A DNA stretch of 64,000 nt from NCBI RefSeq assembly GCF_964340395.1, contig NC_135568.1, forward strand, positions 9,239,276 to 9,303,275, read 5' to 3'. Source of the stretch: Glandiceps talaboti (Eukaryota; Hemichordata; Enteropneusta; Spengelidae). The position numbers were made by a program, and so were the translations under genes. This document shows, piece after piece, positions 15,501-28,659 of the stretch (its first letter is position 1; the number at the start of each line of letters is the position of its first letter). The notes under the pieces are model-generated. The model saw nothing but the letters and a program-made list of their open reading frames with translations. It ran no database searches and was not told the origin of the DNA.

Positions 15501-18500
15501 TCCTAACTATAACTAATTTAACTACTTTAACTAATTTATCCTAACTATAACTAAATTATCCTTAACTATAACTAATTTATCCTAACTATAACTAATTTAT
15601 CCTAACTATAACTAATTTATCCTTAACTATAACTAATTTATCCTAACTATAACTAATTTATCCTAACTATAACTAATTTAACTACTATAACTAATTTGAC
15701 TACTTTAACTAATTTAACTACTTTAACTAATTTAACTACTTTAACTAATTTATCCTAACTATAACTAATTTAACTACTATAACTAATTTGACTACTTTAA
15801 CTAATTTAACTACTTTAACTAATTTATCCTAACTATAACTAAATTAAAGACGTAACTAATTTATCCTTACTATAACTAATTTAACTACTATAACTAATTT
15901 GACTACTTTAACTAATTTAACTACTTTAACTAATTTATCCTAACTATAACTAAATTAAAGACGTAACTAATTTATCCTTACTATAACTAATTTAACTACT
16001 ATAACTAATTTGACTACTTTAACTAATTTAACTACTTTAACTAATTTATCCTAACTATAACTAAATTAAAGACGTAACTAATTTATCCTAATTTAACTCA
16101 CTTTATCCTATTATAGTGAGGTATGCTATCACAACTATTCTGTTTATTTATTTTCTTGGCTCAAGAAGTGAGTTATCCTACCTTATCAGTATATATTTAC
16201 TATCAGACCGTGTGTCTTGACCATTTCTGTGCTTAATACGTCACACACGTTTTCTTACTTCTTGTGGTCTATTAATAGATAGACTGAAATACTAGACTGG
16301 CTTTAAATCTCATTTAACTGTTGTCAAGATGTTTTATCGGCAATTGACGGCAAGTGTGTTCTCCGGGGGATAACCCAGTTAATGCCAAGGAAAGGTATAA
16401 AGAAAATTAAGAGTATAAAACGAAGCAAAATTTTACTCAGAAAAATAAAAGAACTGATGCCGATATAAATGTTATTGAGGGGAAAAGCATGCTTAAAGTT
16501 TATTTACTTTCTAAAGCGCATTTTCTATTCATTAATATTCGAAAGTGCTGTACATACAGTAGATTTAAAGGCATGGTAAAACAATCAAACAAATAGAGCT
16601 AAAAACAACAAAGTGGTTTAAATAATTACAAAAAGGCTAAAATGACAACTTGGTAAACCGCACATGGTAATACATCAATACAGTTTATAATATTGTTTAA
16701 GAAGATTAGTTTTTTGTTCATGTTTAAAATGTCAAGATCAGCAAAGAAATATAACTTTCAAAGTTCTTGTTGCAGTATTTATTTTGGAATAACTAAGTGG
16801 ATTAACAACTACTACATTTCCATTCAAAAAACCAAAAGAATCAGTGTTGTTATAGAGTTTAGTGTGTGGTGTTTTTTTTGTTTGTTTGTTTTTTGTTTGT
16901 TTTTCCAATGAAAAGTTAGGAGTTGAAAACTATGGTTACCGTAACTTTTAAAGTTTTGTTATGGTTTCAAAGATGCTAAGTTGATGAGTGTGTTCTTGAA
17001 GGACATGAAAACAGAAGTAAATTTTAATTTGCACATGGTAGCGTTCAAATGTCTGGCTACAGCAGTAAAATACAATATATACAATAAATTACTATCTCCA
17101 GGGATATGAGAACAGTTAAATTCATGACACTCAGTTTTGATTTGCTAATGGCAACTTTTAAAGGACCTATATTAACAAGACACCATACAGGGATATAAAT
17201 TCAGAACAAGAGAGTGTTTATATAAGGCTGAGTGAAGAAAATTCTAGTTCTGAGCAAGGAATGGTATAAATTCCAAACCTATGATGACCAAATGTGTAGG
17301 TCGAACTGTGGTTGTATTGTTTTCTGTTGTAAACTGTTCAAGTGGAAACTCCAACGTGTACATTCAAGCATGTCGATCGACAGGGAGTCCAGCAACCTAT
17401 GGGACCTCAGGGTGGGGATGTCATTGTTACATGATACCCAGTGAACCTGCTGCGTCCCAGGATAGAACGGAACAACAGAACAGTACTTGTATTGTTCCAA
17501 GTGCCAGCTGAGTATCTTTGCACGACTAGGGGGAAAAAATCATTACACCATGCTATGCACCTGCATTAAATTCATTTATTCCCTTTTGATTTGGAATTAT
17601 TTCATTGGAATTGTGAAGTCTGCCAAAAGTACTATCAAGTACCATGTAATGTTGTTTTGAATGATTTAAAAGGAGAAAAAGGTCTTAAAACAATCCGGGC
17701 AGGATCAACAAATAGTTTGTATACATACCATACACTCCTGGATATGTCTCCCAAATGGCTAGATTTTGGAATCAGTTTTCATTGATTGCTAGTCATACAC
17801 AATTTTCAAATAATATTTATGATAGCGTATGAATCCCATGGTTTAAATATTTATTCAAATGACATTGTGGTTTTGTTATGGACACCTCTCATTGCCTATT
17901 GCATAAACATTTGAAGTAACAACAATATGGAAACATAGTGTCTGATAGTGTCGACATAAAACGTATTCTTGTTTTGGGATGTGAAAGATGTTTGTTCAAT
18001 ACTTCCCTCACATTTTTATTAGTTTAATGAAAAAGTAAACTTAAATTAAAGGGACATTCTATGGACCACAAACATTTTATCTTCCCAAGTTTTTAAGTTG
18101 TTGGTCAGATTTGACTTGTTCTTTAGTAATCTTGGCAGAGACATACCTAAACTTTTACTCAATATGAAATGGCATGCCATGATAATTACACACCAGCTAT
18201 TTGAGACTTGCCCATAAGTCTGCCCTAATTTTTGGAAAAAGTGAACTCCTCAAATATGTAGTGTGTGCTAGGGGAAAACATATTATCAGTAAAGGTTATG
18301 AAAATGAATCTGAAGACTCTTTTTAATCTTTGTTTTTGTCAGTTATCAAGATTTTAAAGTTTTCACTATTTCCATGGCCTTTCTTGACAGATGTAACACC
18401 TGTATATTCAATGACTAAACATTTTATTTATGAGTGGACAGTGCACTATGGCCATGCGTTATTGGTGTATTGGTCACTTAAGCACTATGGTGTTAATTTA

Positions 18501-21500
18501 TTGGCTCATTTATTCACATAACTGAAACATGATTAGTCTTACAGATGTATTTGTCCACATAGGTAACATTTTACTCATAGCTTTTGAAGACGTCCTTGCA
18601 GTTGAAAGGCTTTTTACTGTGGTCAGTCTAATAAGCTTTAATTATCCTAATAGAAAAGCTATCAACTCAAGGAAAATAAATATCGTGAAAATTCCATATT
18701 TAAGATGCGTCGTCGTCTAGAGATGTAACTGTTGTTTTAGAAACCCAGAAAGCCTGCCATGATGTTGCCATAGCAACCTGTGTCGGTTGTAGCCTTATTA
18801 ATCTTTTCCCCAAAGATTGAAGGTTCGGAAAACTTTAAGTTGTACTAAAGTAAAAATCAACTCTAGTAAAATAAATACCTTGAAAATTCCTTAATTTAAG
18901 ATGAGTTGTCAACTAGAGATGTAATTGTTGTTTTGAAATCCCTTCTAGCCTCTTGATAATAGTATTAATACCTTAAAAAGTAATGTTCCCATAGCAACTC
19001 GGTCAGATTTAGCCTTGTTTTCCCAAAGGGTCGAAGAACCTTGATAACAGACAGATGGAAACCAGCAAACTTTACATAGTTTTGTGTGCGTTTGACTATT
19101 AGTAAGTTATGGAGTTGGGATGGAGAAGGGATGTGTGATGGGGTGACTCTGGGAGGCATGTCTGGGAAACACATCAGGAAGATTTTATCCACTTATTGCC
19201 CATTCTAGAAAGAAAACTTATCAATAAGTATTTGGATGTCTTTGAACACTTAGTACACTTCTGTGAAAACATCTTGTTTCTATAAACTTTAGGTAAAAAT
19301 AGAACAAAAAGTTAAAGTTACATGCATGTATTCTTGGTATCGCACTGAAATGGTTTCACGATGCGTCACACTAATTGAAACATAAAATTAACTCAACACA
19401 TCTGTGAGTTACGTGAAGAATAACAGTTGGACGTTACCATAATAAGTTTATGTTAAAATTTGTTATTCCATTGCTCTGAATCAGTCATACAATTTGTAAT
19501 ACAAACAGAAAGCTTGCAAGAGTGGATTTTAACCCAAATCATTGATTGTTTTTATAAAGTTAAATGTGTATACATTTAAGTTAAGCATATCAAATATTTA
19601 TTCCCTGTGTAAATAGATAGAGAATACAGTAGCATTTTCCCAATAAATGCAGATCTATGAGTATCTGCAGAATGAATGGAGCCATAATGTCCTTAAAAAG
19701 TCTATCAAATTCATGCATCACAAAATGTAACTGAAGATTTTTATATGATATGCAAATGATTTCATTAATATGCATATTTTACAACTAAACCATAATTTTT
19801 GTAATGTATTACCGTGTAGTGTTCTTCAAACTCAAATGTAACAAACTTTTTGTGTAATATGCAAATGGTTTCATTAATATGCACATTGTACAATTAAACC
19901 CATGTACATACTTTTGTAGAGTTCATCATATTCATGTAATACAAAAGTAAATGAAAGTTTTTGTGTGATATGCAAAATAATTTGATTGATATGCATAAGT
20001 CAACTATTTTCTTGGAATTATATTCAAGATGGTTGTGTATTGGCAGTATTTTCACTTTATACATGTACTCTAGTAGTATTTTATGTGTTGGTAAGAGATG
20101 ATTCTCTTGCTAAATGTTATTATTTTTATTGACAACTACTGTAAAAAACATCTTACCAAGTTGCCAATCTCTAGGTATTTATAAGGTTCCAATTACCAAT
20201 ACTGAAAAAAAAATTGTGAAAAAATCTACGGAGATTAACAATACATACAATCATGTATATTGAAAATACATGTCAGCATGCTGTTTTAGTTCATGAAACA
20301 ATGCATGCAATTTGTTAGATATTTGGTTCCTCCAGGTTTATACATGCTTGTAATATGACATGTCACAGTCACATCTCCACAGTTTAATGACCTGATTTGC
20401 ATATTCAGGTTGACTTCCCTCTGATGATTGTTTACCAGGATATTGCTAAGTCCATTTCCCTTTGAGGAACTCATTATCCTTTTATTGTCATATCTCATTA
20501 AATAAAATTGAGTCATCATTGGTAATTTGTATTATTAAGACCACTTTTGAGTCACCGGTAATGTGCCAGTTGCGAAATTAAATCAGTGTTTTCCTCAAGT
20601 TCTAGATGTATCCTTAAGTTGGGATGATTCTATCACATGTTCTATTGGTGACTATTAACGAGATATTTGCTTCTAAATTTTTGCTTTTAGTTTAATATTT
20701 TCAGCGATATGTTTACACCAGTATTAAAAAACATCTTCCCTTACCGTCAATTTTATAAATCATTCAATGAATTTTATTTCCTCATTAAAACCATTGTTTA
20801 TGGGTCAACTAAGGCAGGTTGTCATTGTTGCATGTTTTGTGTAATAAACATACAGCAAACTTTGGAATTTTCAGATTCAATAAGTTGTAAATATTATACC
20901 TCGGGAGAACACACCTTCTGAACTTAAGTTCTATCTTTAGTACCATGTGTGTATTTGGGTAGTTTCAGTGGGAATTTCTGCAGATACATTTACGTCACAA
21001 GCTGAGGCCAAGTGTAGTTTGACTCTGGTATTTTTGGAATGTTATGGACTGGCATGACATGTTCCATATAAGTCTATGATTAGTGGAGCTTTATATCCAT
21101 GTTGACCTGGACAGGATAGAGTGTACATCACCCCATGAGGCCTCTCATCTCATAATAGAACCAGACCTGTAGTGTGTAGAATTCTTAGATCGTACACATT
21201 TTGTAGTCTGCCAGGCTGATTGATGGGACTTTTCTTTATTTGAATCTAGACTCTATTTCATATTTCATCTTCAAGACCTAAAAGTTAATTGCATTTGATG
21301 TCATAGCTTAGATCAGGATGTCTCTAAAATGAGATCTCAAGTTTGCAGAATAGTATTAGTACACAATTTTGTCGTCTGCCAGTCTGATATCAGATTAGAG
21401 ACTTTCATTTCACATTTTCAAGACCTAAAATTGAATGGCACCTATGGTCTAGTTGAGATCTACTGGCACTAAAATTTGTCCTAGAAACACTAACCTACGA

Positions 21501-24500
21501 ATCATAAAAGAGTGAGGCTCAAGTTTACAGAAGCTCATTCTCTGAACCAAGTTTGTATGATTGAACTTTTAGTACATTTGGAGGTTAGAGTTTTATTTCA
21601 CATTTGTAAATAGCATGGCCAAACTGGATGTAAAAAATTACCATCTACACATAATAAAGTGTGATCTCCAAATTCACAGCTTCTCTGAATTAGTAAAGTC
21701 TGCCAAGTTAGTAGGATTGAACTTTAGACTTTATTTTTAGGTTAGACTTATCGTTCACATTTGTAGTCCTAAATGTTAATGATTTCCGATGGCCTAGATG
21801 AAATATTAATGTCCCTAAACTTGTCCTTCAGCAACTAACCTTCTACCAAACGTATCTCCACAGCTGGTAACATATTTTCATAGCACCATGCTATCTTAGG
21901 ATTTCTCTTGTGTTTAATAGATATTCCTCTGTAAAAACAACAAATTGTTTCCGCTATACATCTAATCTATAGTAAGAAGTATTCAGGTGCCTACACATTT
22001 GAGATCTATTATGAAATAATTCAAAAATGTACTCATTTTTAAAAGTAAAAAACCCACCATATTATGGGTATTTCAGTTGGTAGCATAAGCCACGAGTTAT
22101 TACTATTATAGTAAGAAAGATTACCTCAAAATTTATAATATTATCATCAGATTTTGATTTGGTTGTCTGCTGATGAAGGAACATATTAAATGTGCATGTA
22201 GTAATTTCAAAAATCTGCTGTGAAAGTGTCAACGCAACATCAAAACAGTATGTATTAGTCTGTTTTGGAAGCTATACTGTGAATCTTTAGAAACCAGACA
22301 AAGTTTTTCCAGACTAACCCTGTCATAAAGCACTCAATGATAAAGTTGACCTCCTCGTAAACAGTACTTCAAACGTACAACCAAATCAACCAGATGATAT
22401 CATTCACATACTTTCCATACTACAGCCAAAACAAAAACATGAAACTACTCTTTTTAGCCTAGCACCATAAAAGGCAGGGAAAATCTCTCACAAAGAAAAT
22501 GTTTACTCCCCATCTGTTGGAATATTCAAAGAAGTACATGTATGAAAACAAAACAGTAATCTTCACCATTACTGCTTCTGTGCACACGTGCATAAACATC
22601 CATAATTTGGTGTGGTACGCAATAAATGTTACCAAGTCAACAGAAACAGAAATTTAGTCATTTGACATTTTGCAAATGTGTAGAGCAGAGTTTGTACAGA
22701 CATAGGAGAAGTCTGTCTGAGATAAAGTGAGCAGTACTTGATACCGACATTTCTAGACATGATAAATTATCAGATACATGGCTGTACGAATGTATTACAT
22801 TGTATATAAAGACTAACAGCTGTTTATACCAGACTACTGGATGAAATATGGTTGAATAGAACCTTTATAAAAGTTGTTTTGACAAGTCTGTATAGACACC
22901 ACAGTTGTTAGTAGACATCACATAATGACAGTAAGCCATCATTACCTACATTGTTGTGTTTGCAGAGTTCATTGAAAAATGACGCTGAATAAGTCAGTGT
23001 GTGTCTCTTCTTATTATGGTACACATTTTGTAGAGAGTTTTCTACAATGGAATTGGTGACCATGATACTGTACATGTACATTTATTAACCGTGGTACAGA
23101 CCTATATCGGCACAATCAGATTCGTCCTAATTAACTTTATCCTGTATACTACTGGGAAGCATACATGTACTTTTGTACAATACATTGCAGGCTCTTCACG
23201 AAATAATCAGTATCCTACCAGGTCCCCATTTACCACGGGGGGGGGGGGGGGGGGGGGGATGGGGATACATTTACTTACATCGCATGCATTTACATGTATT
23301 CATATCCATAATATAATACAAATACATATGTTAGTTTTGTCCAAAATGTACATTACAGTCCAAGAATCTATTTGCAATTTGCACGCCAGCTGTCAGCCTT
23401 GTGTAAACATACAACTATCAAGGCCATGGGATATTCTGACACATCCTGGTGAGGCATTAGTTCCAACCCAGTAGTTGTAGTACTTAGTTAGTCTAGCTTA
23501 TGCTACTATTGCTAGCCTAGTCAAAGAACAAGTCTTGAGTCAAACTTTAAATTAAATGTAGATTAAGAGGTTAAACTTTTCAATTCGTAACTTTTGTGTA
23601 ACTTTTCTTTCTTCATTTCTAACAAATTCAAACTTTTGTATCAAAGCCCGTCTGTTCCTACCAGAGTACTACACAGTCACAACACACACTCTGTAATCCT
23701 CTGTAGAATATCTGTTCCTATAAAAGTATCATGTGAAATCTCAGTATCTGATCTTTGGCAAACTCTTGGCACACTCCAAAAAAAATGATACAGTGAAAGT
23801 ATTTATGCGATAAGATTTTGGGTGTACTTTGTCATTTGATGATAACACTGCTGTTTAGTACATGTAATTTGAAACCTGGACAACACCCTGGTTCAATTAC
23901 TCTACCCTTCCCCATCAATTGACTTCATGTCATCATGCAATAAATATCTTTAGTGGTCTTGTTCTTAATCTAGATCTACAACTTACAAGTTGGACACAAC
24001 CTTTGTGCGACTGTCCTTTTCACAGAGTCATCTCGACTCAACACAATGTGTGATCAACTGTGGTACACTTCATACAATTACTAGCTTATGCAGTTCGAGA
24101 ATTCTTTTTTCCAAATGGGCTACCATCGTGGCCAGCTCAGTGCAAATGCTAGGCTGGTAGAAGTAACACCCCAAATGCATGTGTTAGCAGCTGGAAGGGT
24201 TTGATACCTGCACCAGCTAGCCCTGTGCTTACATGAGGTGAGCTGCAATGCTAACATCAGGTTGGCCCTCATCACTGGTACTTTACCAGGTGTTTACATA
24301 TGGAAGAGGTGATATTGATTTGAGGTACACAGATGTAAACACCAGGTTGACATTAGGCTAGCAAGTCAGATAGAGGGTCTTTGATTGTACTGAACTGTAT
24401 TTCTGTATCTCATTCATGAGCTATTATCATTTCACATGCACACATAATTTAAAATCCTGAGATAAAATTCAACTTTACTAGATTTGACATATTTGATATG

Positions 24501-26623
24501 CTTGTCAAAACCATTAAGTAATTAATGGCACTAATTACATTGTATTTGTTTGTTATTTGTCAATAGGTAATGACTTCCTGTGTGCCACCTGTCAACTATG
24601 AATTGGTATGTATAAATTTATAAGTTTGATAACTGTTGCTGATCAGCGAGTTTACATTGATCACTATACACTGTACATGTATATGAATGTTAACTCAGTC
24701 AATATATACCGGGGTACACAGCTATGATGGTCAATATAGTCATTACATATATGTTGGTGTAAATGCATTTTGTATTCGTCAGTATAAATTTTGTATTGGT
24801 CCATGTATATTTTGTATTGTCGCTACACATTTTGCATTGGTCAATATACATTCTGCATTGGTCAGTATATATCTTGTTTTAGTCAATGAACATTTTGTAT
24901 TGGTCAAGATATTTTGCATTGGTCAAGATACATTTGCATTGGTCAACAGCAATTTGTATTGTCAACAGGCATTTTGTGTTGGCCAATGAACATTTTGTGT
25001 TGGTGAATGAACATTTTGTGTTGGTGAAAGTCATGCATATCATGGTCAATATCAAAATGCTATACTGGCCAATAGGCATTTTAATACCGGCAATACCAGC
25101 CTGGGTATTTTCATGTTATCTGTTAGTTTACATACTAATCACCATTTATACTATGCTAGGCAGTATCTGTTGTACTAGTTGCTATACCAGTCAGTAGTTG
25201 CTATAGTAGTTGCTATGCTATATATACATGTGCCAAAGTCAAGCAGTAGTGTTCAAACTCAAACCAGTGCATATCACTGTAGTTCAATAAGCAGAACAAA
25301 GAAACATGAACATTTTGAATAAAAACTTTGACAGAAGTATCTCCTGGTTAATCAAACAGACAACTGCATCCAAGAATGAGGAGGCAAAAAACCTAACGTA
25401 AAATTTAGCAGGTGTCAAAAGACCGAACTCTGATGTACAAAACAGATGATCTGATTTCAGTTTAGTGACATCAATAAACTGACCTAAATAGTTGAATGAA
25501 GACTTGTCAGACTAGAGTGGTAAATGGTTAATTAAAAATGAAATAGTTGGCTGTCCAGTCTGTCAATAAGGTTGCAAGAGATACAAAGTACACGGTATAG
25601 TGTCATGTTAGTTCAAACATCTCACAATTCAAACTCAATAGATCAGGTTTATAGCTGTCAGAAAATTAGTAGCCAAATTTTCCCCTGGCGTCTAGATTGT
25701 AGTCACTACTTTCACTATTATACCAAGCATGAGCCAAGTTGAATAAAAAATATGGAATATATACTCTGGTTGTTCTACATCACTGACAGCGCACGTCTGT
25801 GTCACGGCATGCGTGTCTACATCACTGGTTCTGCTGAACCAGTGTCGTAGATACGAGAAACAATTTGAAAACATTGAACGATGTAAAGAGAAATGTATAT
25901 ATGAGTGAGAGTTAAGATTGGAATATTTTAAGTTTTAAGAGCAGAGTGGAAGGAAGACTTAGAATGAGAGTGATGAAGACTTCAGGGAAGACTTTTCCAA
26001 ATTGAAGGAACAGTGTATGAAAACGAACGCTCGCAAATATCTTGAATCTTTGACTAGTTTTGCACCGTAGTTAGCTTTTTTTTCAAGAAGTTTTATTCTC
26101 CAGTACAGGGATACTTGTCATGTAAGATTAATAGTTGCAAAACTTTAAGATTGATAGTTTCACTAAGCTTGGATTTGTTCACCCTAGTCCTGACAGACTT
26201 GGTGTTGCGTCTAGTAGAGACAGTCTTCACTAATGTTTACTACGTGGATGACTTATATTTGTAAACATCACAGAATGAGTTATTAGTGCAAAACATTCAA
26301 ATATTTCATCGTCCTGGTGTTTGTCAGATAAACATTTGAAATGTTAAAGGTTAGTAGGTCACCAAAAATTGAGTTTCAGCCAACTGATAAATTTGTTAGA
26401 AGTTGGGCGTAAGTTTTGGTGTTATCACTCACTCGGACACACAAAGTTCAAACTAACATGGACACAGAACACCACACATACCTCGGCAAACCATAACAAA
26501 ATACAATACAGATGAAAACAAAATGACACACACACACACACTCTCTCTCTCTCTGTGTCTCTCTGTCTCTCTCTGTCTCTCTCTCTGTCTCTCTCTCTCT
26601 CTTTCTCTGTGTCTCTCTCTCTG

Positions 26624-26655
<32 letters not shown>

Positions 26656-26659
26656 TGTC

Positions 26660-26691
<32 letters not shown>

Positions 26692-26828
26692 AAAACAACA
26701 ACATACACACATGTGCAAGTTTGCACACACACACATGAATGCACACACACACATACACACATACATACACACACACAAACACACACACATACATATACAC
26801 AAACATATACATATACATATGTACATAC

Positions 26829-26906
<78 letters not shown>

Positions 26907-28626
26907 AATTGACAATACTAATATAATGATAATTAGTATCAAGCACATACAAGCTGTTTGTTTATGTACTGGAAAATTAAATTTAAGCCAATATTTTCTT
27001 CATGAATCTTTGAACTTGAAATTCAAAAAATTCAGAAAGAAATGTTATCTAGCCTAAAATTAAGATTTTCCTGGGTGGATAAATCTGAAAATAGTAACAT
27101 AAAGTTGATTCAGTATGGCCTAAAGTTCTGTCACGCTATAGCATTGTTATGCCAAGTTTATAAATTTGAAAGGTGAAAGGTTACTTGATACAAAGTGGTA
27201 AATTTGCCTGACCTGTCATCATGTTTAGTTCAGTTGCTAGCCCTTGTCACAGCACTAAATCTTCACGGTGTGCAAAAAAAAAAAAAAAAAATTACGGGCT
27301 TGCAAAACCCGCCAGAGTGTCGCTGGATAGTATAGGATTTCTCCACAGTTGATAATTTGTAACCCGAATCATGCATAGCATGAAAGCAATCCACAAGTTT
27401 GTTGCAACTATATAGGCTTGTTTAGAGAGGCAGGAAATACAGGTAGGTGACATTTTACAGCAAAACAACAGATTAAGTTATAGAAATGAGATTTAGGACA
27501 GTGAGGAAAGGCAGTTGTATGCACAGTAATGAAAGAGTTTTAGAATCATTGATTTTGCAAACCAGGCATGTATATACGTGTACTCATGACACATTTAAAA
27601 AAGTTCTGAAATGTTTGAAAAGTAATTTGTTTGGTACAGCTGAGACAATACATACATACTCTCAGAGAGTTAAAAATGTACAGAATTTTCAAACATAGTG
27701 TGTGATAAATTGTGTTCGTCTGTGAGATACAGTGTGAAGTGTTGTGCTGTGCTGCCTAAGCAGCCGCTGCATTCAAGGGCTGCATTCAAGGACTGGATCG
27801 CTGAACAACACAACATATGTATCTCACAGTCTATAACTGAAATGTAGGATATGTTAAAAGTCAAGGTAGTGTACCCAAATGTTACTGGTCTTACAGTACT
27901 TTGCTGTGTACATGACAAGAGATGGAAAGTCACAGTATTAAAAGCAAATACGTGAGTTAATACACGCAAACAAAGTGATACCTTCACCTAATACCATAGG
28001 GGAGTATTCACTAAGAACAGTGTGCCAATCTGTCTGTCAAGATGTCTGTCGTAGTTGACAGCTTTCATATTGACAGTTTGTCCCACTTAGATACTTGACA
28101 TGATTATGTATTATACATGTACAATAGTCGACAAGTCTTGACTCAAGTGCTAGCTGTTTCGTTGAATTTCTCAGGCCGAAAGGTTACTTCAATTTGGTAA
28201 ATGCTGGAAATAGGTCAAGAATTTGAAGCAAAGAGGTTTATATATAGTATAGGCAATGCTCACACACATAGGCATTTTTTGCACATCTACACTGACTTGC
28301 ATACACTGCATATCCATCCATCCATACGTATGTACGTATGTAAGTACCTACATACATACATATATACATGTATGTACATCCATCCGTGCGTACGTATGTA
28401 CCTACCTACCTACCTACGTACCTACCTACCTACATACATACATACATTCATTCATACATACATACATACATACATACATACATACATACACATGTATATG
28501 TACGTACATATGTATACATACATACATACATACATACATACATACATACATACATACATACACACATACATACACACACATATGCATACATACATACATA
28601 CATACATACATACATACATACATACA

Positions 28627-28659
<33 letters not shown>

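Larger units (their letters stand above)
1180..24566 (+). other. 23.4-kb intron inside the C1 domain
   Basis: AT-rich intron with no convincing gene on either strand; the short ORFs have no recognisable domain and no coding-like composition. Contents listed separately are a C/CA run near 1361, minisatellites at 5098, 6330, 12525, 15478, 18655, 19650 and 21180, a GGT-rich tract near 9600 and a 22-base poly-G at 23237. First introns of this size often hold enhancers. The X-box and octamer-like arrays are the only candidates I can point to. Confidence 0.85.

Noticed and set aside
17232-17511. Overlapping short ORFs in two frames and on both strands
   Set aside because: Several mutually exclusive frames, none with a domain; likely chance or old repeat.
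26425-27057. Several ORFs of 69-166 codons over CA/CT repeats
   Set aside because: Pure microsatellite translations on both strands.
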